A stretch of 26,971 bases of DNA. It comes from SVTX01 sp964629615. Lineage in GTDB: Bacteria > Bacillota > Clostridia > Oscillospirales > CAG-272. Positions 15,801-22,019 of the stretch are shown here, piece by piece (the first letter of the stretch is position 1; each line of letters begins with the position of its first letter). Both the position numbers and the translations under genes were made by a program. The stretch lies in the NCBI GenBank assembly GCA_964629615.1, contig CAZVUD010000023.1, positions 1 to 26,971 of the forward strand. Reading direction: 5' to 3'. The notes under the pieces are model-generated. The model was given only the letters and a program-made list of their open reading frames with translations. It did no database searches and was not told the DNA's origin.

Positions 15801-16620
15801 TCTTTTCAAGGTCGTATGCGCCTGATTTTTTGATATTCACAAGGCTGTATCCCACATCTGCGCTTGCTCCGTTTCTAACGATGACCTTGTTTTTTGAAAG
15901 GTCGTCTACCGAGAATATATCAACGCTCGGGGTCAGGCTTGCGCAAAGATAAGAGGACACGCCATCGATATTTCTGAGATCCGCATTCGGGGAAATATCA
16001 GTACCGTCAAGCGCCAGCACAAGCTCAAAGCTCTTGTTATCTATCTTTATGTTCCATTCAAGGTCATATTTCTCCACCTTGAGTATTTCAGAGCCCGTAT
16101 ATTCCTCCGTGCCTGCGCATTTTATAAGATAATATCCCTTGGGCGCTATTGTGACATTATTTGAAAAATTCAGTTTTGTAAACGACTTTCCCTCGCCGTA
16201 ATACATCGACATAGAGCCGAGAGAAAGCTCCTTGTCGGTCAGATTATAAAGCTCAATAAAGCTATATCTTATGGGCGCATCTGCGGCGGAATCGTTACCG
16301 TACGCCTTGGTGATGATTATATCTCCCGCGACTGCCATATCCGCATATGTAGGATCGCCACCCGTGGTGTCACCACCTATAGTATCATCACCCGTAGTGT
16401 CATCTCCCGTGGTTTCGTCCTCGGATGTACTCTCGTCCGCGGTGGAATCAGGAGTTTCCATAGAAGCATCGTCCCCTGTTACATATTCTGTGTCGCTGTC
16501 TGTTTTTACATCGTCACCGTCATCATTTTTATTACATGACGACATTACCGATGCAGACGACAATAGTATACAAAGTGCCGCTATCGCGGACAATATTTTC
16601 TTTTTTCTTTTCATTGACAT
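12820..16620 (-). CDS. Surface lipoprotein: lamin-tail, chitobiase-like, CotH kinase and RCC1 domains
   Basis: A 1266-residue predicted lipoprotein. Order: signal peptide with lipobox MSSC (Cys29); Thr/Asp/Gly-rich stalk (about 33-93); lamin-tail domain (about 96-220); chitobiase C-terminal-like Ig fold (about 291-397); CotH kinase (about 405-810); a small beta domain (about 823-906); RCC1-type propeller repeats (about 912-1266, at least six, with motifs such as YAWGQNTNG and GNNQYGQLG). CotH hallmarks are IRNAGND (519-525), FMNGELWGVYNLRE (556-569), NNDWPGNNIKVWR (664-676) and LLDMDH (694-699), the last holding likely metal-binding Asp696 and Asp698. CotH of Bacillus phosphorylates spore-coat proteins. 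Here the target would be outside the cell and is unknown. The ATG at 16620 has AAGGAGGA seven bases upstream. It lies 33 bases after the flavin reductase gene with no promoter between. Confidence 0.88.
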   Translation of the reverse strand: MSMKRKKKILSAIAALCILLSSASVMSSCNKNDDGDDVKTDSDTEYVTGDDASMETPDSTADESTSEDETTGDDTTGDDTIGGDTTGGDPTYADMAVAGDIIITKAYGNDSAADAPIRYSFIELYNLTDKELSLGSMSMYYGEGKSFTKLNFSNNVTIAPKGYYLIKCAGTEEYTGSEILKVEKYDLEWNIKIDNKSFELVLALDGTDISPNADLRNIDGVSSYLCASLTPSVDIFSVDDLSKNKVIVRNGASADVGYSLVNIKKSGAYDLEKITPKSSQGDNSYVNSNYVEVKFSREGGVYNEIFDLKLTAPEGYKIYYTMTGADPVSNISSVYTAPLKIANTNNVRVGSAVLHANKLFGSSFKTSGLRPGGVVVKAMAVSPEGVESAVFTQTYFVSEKLSKANTIIFSISLHENDLLGNETGAYYTYQYDLWGTRPRSRAFLEVFDKDGIKRGGSYMEFAVSGNGSSGLPMKSLRIYYKDPLSLNDPAPDSLEYDLFDGWSKNVLGQNISTFERILIRNAGNDYGHTFIRDAFVQRMAYGLNVDSMAYTPAIVFMNGELWGVYNLRERYSPEYFNQKYGVLEENIVIIENESPLKYGSSAESWNNDYVAATGDVKYATEFNQLVSYIKTHDMRDPDVYKYVTDRIDVDSFIDYMIMETYFCNNDWPGNNIKVWRNIDENDPSGMDTKWRFVLLDMDHCCGYINVNNATSNFFDKINDGTRCGAVMNGLMKNTEFKTKFALRAYELANDVFCADNAIDVLNDMAAERRELLYLQYAVYSGAGSYDTFDAQVDVMRNFINGRADNYKNQVRALTGMAEPEDEDCTVNIKLDDRYDIYVDSVLITDKKKKIKYEKGISIKVSVKAKSGYDVFAVAFSANSGGVYKKDGSEAVFDINASGDVIVYVRAKSSGENVVSVDHGVSAGKSSSYYIDASGDLYAWGQNTNGILGIPGGNDKFSPTYVMSGVAKVESTRGLVIAETANVSSTAILTTDGVLYTVGNNQYGQLGRGGSAADLLPVDFDKRIIDVSVGQDYLLILDEDHDLWGVGNNARGQIGNKNAGTSVSKFQLVASGVKKVAAGRRTTLYIKENGDLYAIGDNRWNKVSQDDVENILTPLKIGSGMRDVAAGSHQFVVISEDNTLYYIGWRRFDVFQSTYSQSDLPNGVLYRVLGNVKSADIHEEHIVALTFDGDVYGYGINNNGELIISGNIVNSVARKIYSGAVDVAAGNGFTLIYTKDGKIVCYGKNDFGQAGKGTVSSTSSGAYITMP
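16361..16420 (-). repeat. 15-bp tandem repeat encoding the lipoprotein stalk
   Basis: Four adjacent, imperfect 15-base units of the type CCCGTGGTGTCACCA lie within the CotH gene and encode degenerate TTGDD/TIGGD repeats. A weaker unit adjoins on each side. Being in frame, copy-number changes would lengthen or shorten the stalk without a frameshift. Confidence 0.75.
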
Positions 16621-16653
16621 GCAGTGATCCTCCTTCTGCTTTGCGGCTTTGTA

Positions 16654-17226
16654 TCACTTTTTCTTTTTCTTTTTTGTTGCGGAAAATCCGAACTTTCCTA
16701 TCTTTTTGCCAAGTTCAAAATACTCACCGTGCGCATATGCTGTGAGCTTTGCCTTATCAAGCATAAGCTTACCGTCATGTCCAATGATGTCCTCGCTGAC
16801 GTCCACACCGACTATATCGGCAAGAAACATGTCGTGCGTTCCAAGCTCTATTATATCAAACACGCGACATTCCAGCGAAAGCGGACTTTCGCTTATAACA
16901 GGGCATGCAACTTGCGACGCCGCCTCCTTATGAAGTCCGCATTTTGCAAATTTGTCTACTTTTTTGCCTGTATATATCCCACAATAATCCGCCGCTTTTA
17001 CAAGGTCTGACGGTGTGAGATTTATTACAAATTCTCCGCTGTTGCGGATAATGTCGTATGAGTGCCTGCTCTTGCGTATTGAAATATATGTTTTCGGGGG
17101 CTGTGTATTGATTATTCCCGTCCAGCCGACGGTTATGATGTTGGAGCTTTCCATATCTCCACAGCTGACCATAACAGGCGGCACGGGCGCCAACAGAGCT
17201 CCGCCCTTCCACTGTACCTTTGACAT
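16654..17226 (-). CDS. Flavin reductase family protein with poly-lysine tail
   Basis: A 190-residue flavoredoxin/flavin reductase-like (FMN-binding split barrel) protein. The family's N-terminal strand pattern (PVPPVMVSCGD, then NIITVGWTGIINTQPPKTYISIR) and the central INLTPSDLVKAADYCG block are recognisable. Members bind FMN and act in flavin reduction or electron transfer in the cytoplasm of anaerobes. The last six residues are all lysine, encoded by alternating AAA and AAG codons just before TGA, a tail not expected in the family. The ATG at 17226 has a modest GAAAGGGT site. A perfect consensus promoter lies at 17288-17316. The CotH lipoprotein gene begins 33 bases after the stop and probably shares this transcript. 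Confidence 0.85.
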   Translation of the reverse strand: MSKVQWKGGALLAPVPPVMVSCGDMESSNIITVGWTGIINTQPPKTYISIRKSRHSYDIIRNSGEFVINLTPSDLVKAADYCGIYTGKKVDKFAKCGLHKEAASQVACPVISESPLSLECRVFDIIELGTHDMFLADIVGVDVSEDIIGHDGKLMLDKAKLTAYAHGEYFELGKKIGKFGFSATKKKKKK

Positions 17227-17287
17227 ATGTACCCTTTCTTTCGCGCCGTGTCACAAGACGCAAAGTAAAATCCTATTCTATGATTTT

Positions 17288-17316
17288 ATTATATCAATAT
17301 TTTCACCGTATGTCAA
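17288..17316 (-). promoter_or_regulatory. Consensus promoter of the flavin reductase-CotH unit
   Basis: A perfect TTGACA (17311-17316) and TATAAT (17288-17293) on the minus strand, 17-base spacer ending in TGA. It is the only strong promoter visible upstream of both genes. Confidence 0.88.
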
Positions 17317-17338
17317 CATATTTTTGTTCCGCTTTGCC

Positions 17339-17391
17339 CCGCTTTTTTAAAAAAGCTTGGCTTCTTCCGCTTTTTTGAAAAAAAGCTTGGC
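17339..17391. repeat. Two tandem palindromic A/T-tract repeats with HindIII-like core
   Basis: CCGCTTTTTTAAAAAAGCTTGGC (17339-17361) is followed after five bases by a near copy with a GA insertion (17367-17391). Each contains a palindrome (GCTTTTTT paired with AAAAAAGC). A third partial copy with AGAAAGCTTGGTACAAAACTTT begins near 17461. No gene is apparent. They look like a degenerate interspersed repeat. Confidence 0.7.
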
Positions 17392-17456
17392 AAAAAACTT
17401 CCTGGCATGTTATGGATTGTTTTTTGTAAATCGCGTTGACTTGACGAATGACAAAA

Positions 17457-17596
17457 TTTTTAGAAAGCTTGGTACAAAACTTTCTCACAAAAGCCTTCTC
17501 CAGCGGGAGAAATGATGAGGTGTATCGTGTAGCCGTGGAATAAATATAAATTCAATGTTATGAGGACCGTCGGCAACTTGCTTGCATTCGTCGGTC
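17457..17596. other. Noncoding repeat-like stretch with small hairpins
   Basis: Part of the 488-base gap between the flavin reductase and hydrolase genes. It holds the partial AAGCTTGG copy, a small hairpin TTCTCC-AGCG-GGAGAA (17496-17511), and an imperfect inverted repeat GACCGTCG / CGTCGGTC (17565-17572 and 17589-17596). No coding sequence with a ribosome binding site is seen. The composition recalls interspersed palindromic elements of gut Clostridia, but this is from memory and unverified. Bases 17597-17655 show nothing further. Confidence 0.45.
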
Positions 17597-17655
17597 TGAA
17601 AGAATATTGTTTTATGATTACTTTACATAACGATAGGTACATAAAATCTATAACC

Positions 17656-17688
17656 TCTGCAGGGGCGAACATAGTTCGCCCCTGCAGA
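17656..17688. repeat. Perfect 15-bp inverted repeat (hairpin element)
   Basis: TCTGCAGGGGCGAAC (17656-17670), the loop ATA, and GTTCGCCCCTGCAGA (17674-17688): 33 bases with no mismatch. It lies 26 bases past the hydrolase gene stop. Neither strand has a proper T-tract after it, so it looks more like a mobile or interspersed palindromic repeat than a standard terminator, although it could still stop or protect the transcript. Confidence 0.8.
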
Positions 17689-17714
17689 TCAATATAAAAT
17701 TATTTCGCAAATCA

Positions 17715-18863
17715 TCAAACAAGACTTGACGTGACATCGATTTCAAAATTATTTGCCGTTACAGCACCTGCGCCGCCGTCATACGAAGAATTTTTCAAAT
17801 ACACCGCGGCGATATCATTGACAGGATCCACAAAGAAATGTGTACCGTACGCACCGCTCCAGCCGAAAGCACCGACAGGCAACCTTCCGTAATCCTCGCT
17901 AACGATAACGCGCACAGTATATCCCCATATCTCATGAGCAGGCATTATCTCATATGGCAGCTGCGGCTTTGACATCTCGCGCACAAGCTCGCGCGAAATT
18001 ATCTGCTTGCCGTTATAAGCTCCGCCGCCAAGCAACATCTGCGCAAATTTAATGTAATCCTGCGCAGTGGATGCAAGACCTGCGGCACTGCTTTCATATG
18101 TTGTCGGCAATCCGCCGAAAACACAGCCCTGCGGCATCTCGCAAGCAACAGACCTGCCATCCTTCATTCCGTGCATGACTATCATCCTGTTCCACTGCTC
18201 GGGAGTGGGAGAAAATGTCGTATCCACCATTCCCAGAGGCTCAAATATCTCCTTTTTGAGAAATTCGCCGTATGTCATGCCCGACTTCATCTCAATTATC
18301 CTTGCCACGATATCAAGCGCGATAACAGGGCTGTACAGCTGTGCGCTTGCAGGCTCAAAAGCCAAGGGCTTGTCCGCATAATAATCAACAACATCCTTTA
18401 CGGTAGTGCCTACACGCAAGGGTAGGTGCGAAAATACAGCATCTCCGACCTCGCCTGTACCAATACCGCTGGAATGGGTAAGGCAATCGCGTATCTTTAC
18501 CTTTCTCTCACAGGCATGATCTATAACTATCTCGCCATTCTCAACATGTCCCACATTCATATTCTCATAGCCGGGAAGATAGCGGCATATCTCATCATCA
18601 ACCGAGAAATATCCCTTTTCTACCGCGATCATGGCGGCAACACCCGTTATCGGCTTTGTCATAGAAGCCAGCCTGAACATGGTATCCATGCGCACATCAT
18701 TCATGCCGCTTGCAGGTATCCTGCTTCCGAATGTGTTTTCATATACAGTTTCGCCGCCCTGAACGACGATCGCGGCAACTCCGTCTACTCTGCCTGCCGC
18801 TCTGTCGGCATTTATCCTGTCTTCAATATTTTTCTTAAGTTTTTCCCTGTCAAGCTTTCTCAT
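17715..18863 (-). CDS. Serine hydrolase, class C beta-lactamase/EstB-like
   Basis: A 382-residue protein of the beta-lactamase/family VIII esterase fold. Ser67-x-x-Lys70 (SMTK) is the nucleophile and base pair, Tyr177 (YSP) is the second motif, and GWSGAYG (334-340) stands where lactamases have KTG. The W-S-G form is typical of EstB-like esterases, so carboxylesterase or D-amino-acid peptidase activity is more likely than antibiotic resistance. No signal peptide or membrane segment is seen, so it is probably cytoplasmic. The ATG at 18863 has an AAGGA site 12 bases upstream, a little far. It has its own consensus promoter and is a monocistronic unit. Confidence 0.88.
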   Translation of the reverse strand: MRKLDREKLKKNIEDRINADRAAGRVDGVAAIVVQGGETVYENTFGSRIPASGMNDVRMDTMFRLASMTKPITGVAAMIAVEKGYFSVDDEICRYLPGYENMNVGHVENGEIVIDHACERKVKIRDCLTHSSGIGTGEVGDAVFSHLPLRVGTTVKDVVDYYADKPLAFEPASAQLYSPVIALDIVARIIEMKSGMTYGEFLKKEIFEPLGMVDTTFSPTPEQWNRMIVMHGMKDGRSVACEMPQGCVFGGLPTTYESSAAGLASTAQDYIKFAQMLLGGGAYNGKQIISRELVREMSKPQLPYEIMPAHEIWGYTVRVIVSEDYGRLPVGAFGWSGAYGTHFFVDPVNDIAAVYLKNSSYDGGAGAVTANNFEIDVTSSLV

Positions 18864-18918
18864 TTTTGTTTTTCATCCTTATCATTTTGCACATGCATGT
18901 TGCAATGCCCTTTCTTAG

Positions 18919-18947
18919 ATTATACCAATACACAAAGCTCATGTCAA
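18919..18947 (-). promoter_or_regulatory. Promoter of the EstB-like hydrolase gene
   Basis: A perfect TTGACA (18942-18947) and TATAAT (18919-18924) on the minus strand, 17-base spacer ending in TGG. It follows the terminator of the solute-binding protein gene within ten bases. Confidence 0.88.
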
Positions 18948-18954
18948 TAACTTT

Positions 18955-18990
18955 TTGAAGAAAAAAGAGGACGAGTTGCCCCGTCCTCTT
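18955..18990 (-). terminator. Intrinsic terminator after the solute-binding protein gene
   Basis: A 9-bp perfect stem, AAGAGGACG (18965-18973) and CGTCCTCTT (18982-18990), with an 8-base loop, followed on the minus strand by a run of T residues (TTTTCTTC). It starts 14 bases past the stop codon. Confidence 0.92.
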
Positions 18991-19004
18991 AAATATTTGC
19001 TCTA

Positions 19005-20504
19005 TCAGCTCTTGTTGAGCTTTCCGAACTGTCTTACCATCTTTGTAAGTGCAATTCCTGCAGAACCGCTTACCTTCTTGTACTCGGTAGCAAATCCTGT
19101 CTTGCCTTCGTTTACACATGTCTTAAAGCTCTTGATAAGACCGAGCTTTTCGTCATTGTACATAGCGAAGTCATATACACGTCCTGCAAATATGATGTCA
19201 AGCATAGGTCCGCTGTCTGCGTCGTTAACAGACTTACGTGTAAGAACTACATCATAGAAAGCAGGTCTTACATACTGCTCGGAAATGATGTTGAACGCCT
19301 CAAGAAGAGTACCGAACTTCTTGGGATCCTTAACGTTCTTGGAAAGAACCATACTTGAGGATATACCATGTGTCCATGTAAGATACTTTTCCTGCTTCTG
19401 ATCATACTTCGGAACAGGAAGAACACCGTATTCGTCTGTCATCTTCTCGTTGGATTCGATAACGTTTGTAACTATCTCACCGAAGAAGAGGCATCTGCCT
19501 GCCCAGAATATGTCCTTACCTATCTGTTCTTTACCGCCCTCGGGCCAATATGTAACCTCAGTTGCATATATGTCCTGGAGCTTGCCAAGCAAGTCAGTAG
19601 CCTTGCTTATGCCTGCCTGATCAAGTGTAAGTGCGGGACTCTTGCCCTCTTCGCAATTGATAAATCTAAGACCTGAGCCGTAGAAGAATGTAATACCGTA
19701 TTCCCATGTAGTTACAAATCCGTACTTGTCGTTTTCATCCCAAATTGCCTCGCCGAGGTTTTCGGATACCTTGTTTGCATAAGAATAGAATGTATCAAGT
19801 GTCCACTTGTTCTCATTTACAAGCTCATAGAATATATCGTTGGTCTCAAAGCTTCTTTCAGCAATGTTCTTGTTGAACATAAGGCAATATGTAGTCTTAT
19901 CGTCATCAAAGTTGAAAGAGCCGTTCATGAACCAGATACTGTCGGCAATGTTAAAGCCTCTTGTACCCTGGTCCCACCATGACTGGGACATGTCGATGTA
20001 AGGCTCAAGATCAAGGAAGTTGTAGAGATATCCTGATGAAGCCAGGTCAATGTTCCAGCTTGTGTGAGAGAACATGCAAGAATACTGCTTTGTGGATGTA
20101 ACGTCTGTTCTGAAGTACTCTGTGAGGTTACTATCTTCCATTGTCGAAACCTCAACATCAACACCGAAAAGCTCCTTGAATATGAGGTTTCTGTTGTATA
20201 CAGCTTCCTGCATAGTTGTCATCTTGGTGTCTGTTTCCTTAACCTTGAAATCCTCTTCAAGGTCTGTTCTTGAAAGGATATGGAAGGGTTCACCCGAAAT
20301 ATCTATTCCGGATGACTGGATCTTTTCAAGAGCAGCATCAGCCGCGGATGTTGTGTCAACTTCTCCGGGTTTAACTACTGAACCACCGGGATTTGACGAT
20401 GAGCCTGTTGTTTCTTCCTCGGGGGTATCATTATTACAGGATACAAGTACCGCTGCAAGCATGAATACGCATATAAGGAAGCACAAAATTCTTTTTGCTT
20501 TCAT
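19005..20504 (-). CDS. Extracellular solute-binding lipoprotein (orphan)
   Basis: A 499-residue lipoprotein with a typical Gram-positive signal: positively charged start, hydrophobic core and lipobox LVSC (Cys23). A Thr/Ser/Gly-rich linker (about 28-55) tethers a domain that resembles family 1 ABC solute-binding proteins, with scattered aromatic residues and the late segment KDPKKFGTLLEAFN. Sugar or oligosaccharide capture would be usual for the family, but the ligand is not evident. No permease or ATPase gene is next to it, so it is an orphan within this window. The ATG at 20504 has a strong AAGGAGGA site. Unlike its neighbours it has no TTGACA/TATAAT promoter in the 79-base gap, so activated or alternative-sigma control, or readthrough from pepD, are possibilities. 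Confidence 0.78.
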   Translation of the reverse strand: MKAKRILCFLICVFMLAAVLVSCNNDTPEEETTGSSSNPGGSVVKPGEVDTTSAADAALEKIQSSGIDISGEPFHILSRTDLEEDFKVKETDTKMTTMQEAVYNRNLIFKELFGVDVEVSTMEDSNLTEYFRTDVTSTKQYSCMFSHTSWNIDLASSGYLYNFLDLEPYIDMSQSWWDQGTRGFNIADSIWFMNGSFNFDDDKTTYCLMFNKNIAERSFETNDIFYELVNENKWTLDTFYSYANKVSENLGEAIWDENDKYGFVTTWEYGITFFYGSGLRFINCEEGKSPALTLDQAGISKATDLLGKLQDIYATEVTYWPEGGKEQIGKDIFWAGRCLFFGEIVTNVIESNEKMTDEYGVLPVPKYDQKQEKYLTWTHGISSSMVLSKNVKDPKKFGTLLEAFNIISEQYVRPAFYDVVLTRKSVNDADSGPMLDIIFAGRVYDFAMYNDEKLGLIKSFKTCVNEGKTGFATEYKKVSGSAGIALTKMVRQFGKLNKS

Positions 20505-20583
20505 AAATCCTCCTTAAATATAAATTTTTTTAAAGATTTCTTATTTCAGGCAAGACATAAACATATCTTGCTTTACTTACATA

Positions 20584-22002
20584 TTATTTTGTCAGCATAT
20601 ACAGCAAAACGTCGTATATCCTCTCGCAAGACGCTATCTCTGCCCTCTCTGACGGTGAATGTATGTCAAAAAGGTTAGGTCCTACCGAGATGATGTCTAT
20701 ATCGCCGTGCAGCTTATCAGAAATTATACCGCACTCAAGTCCTGCATGTATAACGCATACCGACGGCTCTTTTCCGAAAAGCTCGCGGTAAGCGGCAAGA
20801 TATTCGTCACGCAATTTCGACTCACTCTTATATTCCCAGCCGGGATATCTTTCATAATGTGCCACACTGCCGCCGAGCGCCGATCCGAAAAGATCAAGCT
20901 CTCGCATGGACGCGTCAAGCTGAGATTCGATGGACGAGCGGCTTGAAAACGTAAATATTATCTCGTCCTTTTCTGCCCTTATAGTTCCGAGATTTCTTGA
21001 ATATTCAACAAGTCCCGAAATATCATTGCTCATTTTGAGCACGCCGCATCTTGCGCAGGAGAGCAAGGTTATTATATTCTTTCCGCCGCCGCAGATCTCC
21101 CTTGCGCACACATCCTCACACTGCACACAAAATCCTTTGTCAACGGCAAGAAGCTCCTTGTGCACATCAGACATAAAGCCAGAGCATTCTTTTCTTATTT
21201 TTTCTCTGTCGCCGCAAACGACTGCCGTGCATTCACGCGCGATCGCATTGTCCTTTCCGCCGCACTGCACGCTTGAAAGGCTTATATTGCAGGCTTCAAG
21301 CAACCGAGAGAGCAATCTGCCCATGAGCAATACCGCGCTTGACTTTCCTGAATTTATCTCCGCGCCCGAATGACCTCCCGCAAGTCCGCATATCTTAATG
21401 CAAACGCCGTCACATTCATCGCCGTATGAAACAGGAATGGTGATATCTGTTCTGACACCGCCTGCACATCCTGCCGTGACCGTGGAGTCCTCCTCACTGT
21501 CAAGATTTATCATTCTCTTTGCCGTTATATTCGAGGTATCAAAGGATTTTGCTCCCTCAAGACCTGTTTCCTCGCACACGGTAAAGAGCAATTCAAGCGG
21601 CATCTTTACATCCTCCGACAAAAGAGCAAGCATGTATGCCACTGCCATTCCGTCGTCAGCTCCGAGAGTAGTTCCGTAAGCCCCGATCATTCCGTCCTTG
21701 ACAAAAAGCTTCAGGGGGTCGTGCAAAAAGTCATGCTCTACCGTGGAATTCTTCTCGCACACCATATCCATATGTCCCTGCAAAAGAATGCAAGGCATAT
21801 CCTCACAGCCTGCCGCGGCAGGCTTTCTTGCAAACACGTTGCCGCCCTCATCTATGAAGGCATCACATCCGTGTGATCTTGCGTAATCAACGACATATTC
21901 CGCGATCCTACGCTCGTTTCCCGAGCCGTGAGGAATAGCGCATATGTCCTCAAAAATGTTAAACACTCTTTCGTGTCTGACATCTGCTATAACACGATCC
22001 AT
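20584..22002 (-). CDS. pepD: Aminoacyl-histidine dipeptidase (PepD, M20 family)
   Basis: A 472-residue cytoplasmic metallopeptidase of the PepD/M20C type, which cleaves dipeptides such as those with N-terminal beta-alanine or other residues before His. Zinc-site residues are visible: His77 and Asp79 (QGHMDMV), Asp116 (GADDGMAVAY), the Glu144-Glu145 pair (CEETGLEGA), an Asp in LDSEED and a late His in IHSPSER. I chose the ATG at 22002 because it has GGAG six bases upstream. The open frame begins seven codons earlier at a TTG that overlaps the mreB stop and lacks a good site. It lies 17 bases after mreB and is almost certainly co-transcribed with it. No strong terminator follows, only a weak hairpin at 20550-20571. 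Confidence 0.92.
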   Translation of the reverse strand: MDRVIADVRHERVFNIFEDICAIPHGSGNERRIAEYVVDYARSHGCDAFIDEGGNVFARKPAAAGCEDMPCILLQGHMDMVCEKNSTVEHDFLHDPLKLFVKDGMIGAYGTTLGADDGMAVAYMLALLSEDVKMPLELLFTVCEETGLEGAKSFDTSNITAKRMINLDSEEDSTVTAGCAGGVRTDITIPVSYGDECDGVCIKICGLAGGHSGAEINSGKSSAVLLMGRLLSRLLEACNISLSSVQCGGKDNAIARECTAVVCGDREKIRKECSGFMSDVHKELLAVDKGFCVQCEDVCAREICGGGKNIITLLSCARCGVLKMSNDISGLVEYSRNLGTIRAEKDEIIFTFSSRSSIESQLDASMRELDLFGSALGGSVAHYERYPGWEYKSESKLRDEYLAAYRELFGKEPSVCVIHAGLECGIISDKLHGDIDIISVGPNLFDIHSPSERAEIASCERIYDVLLYMLTK

Positions 22003-22019
22003 AAATATCTCCGTTAAAA

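Noticed and set aside
17715..18863. Antibiotic-inactivating beta-lactamase
   Set aside because: No signal peptide, and the third motif is W-S-G rather than K-T-G, which fits EstB-like esterases better.
20550..20571. Hairpin GCAAGA...TCTTGC as a pepD terminator
   Set aside because: The stem has a mismatch and no T-tract follows on the minus strand, so it is not annotated as a terminator.
21807..21824. Perfect 18-bp palindrome AGCCTGCCG/CGGCAGGCT
   Set aside because: It is inside the pepD coding sequence and encodes an ordinary Pro-Ala-rich segment; most likely a coincidence of GC-rich alanine codons.
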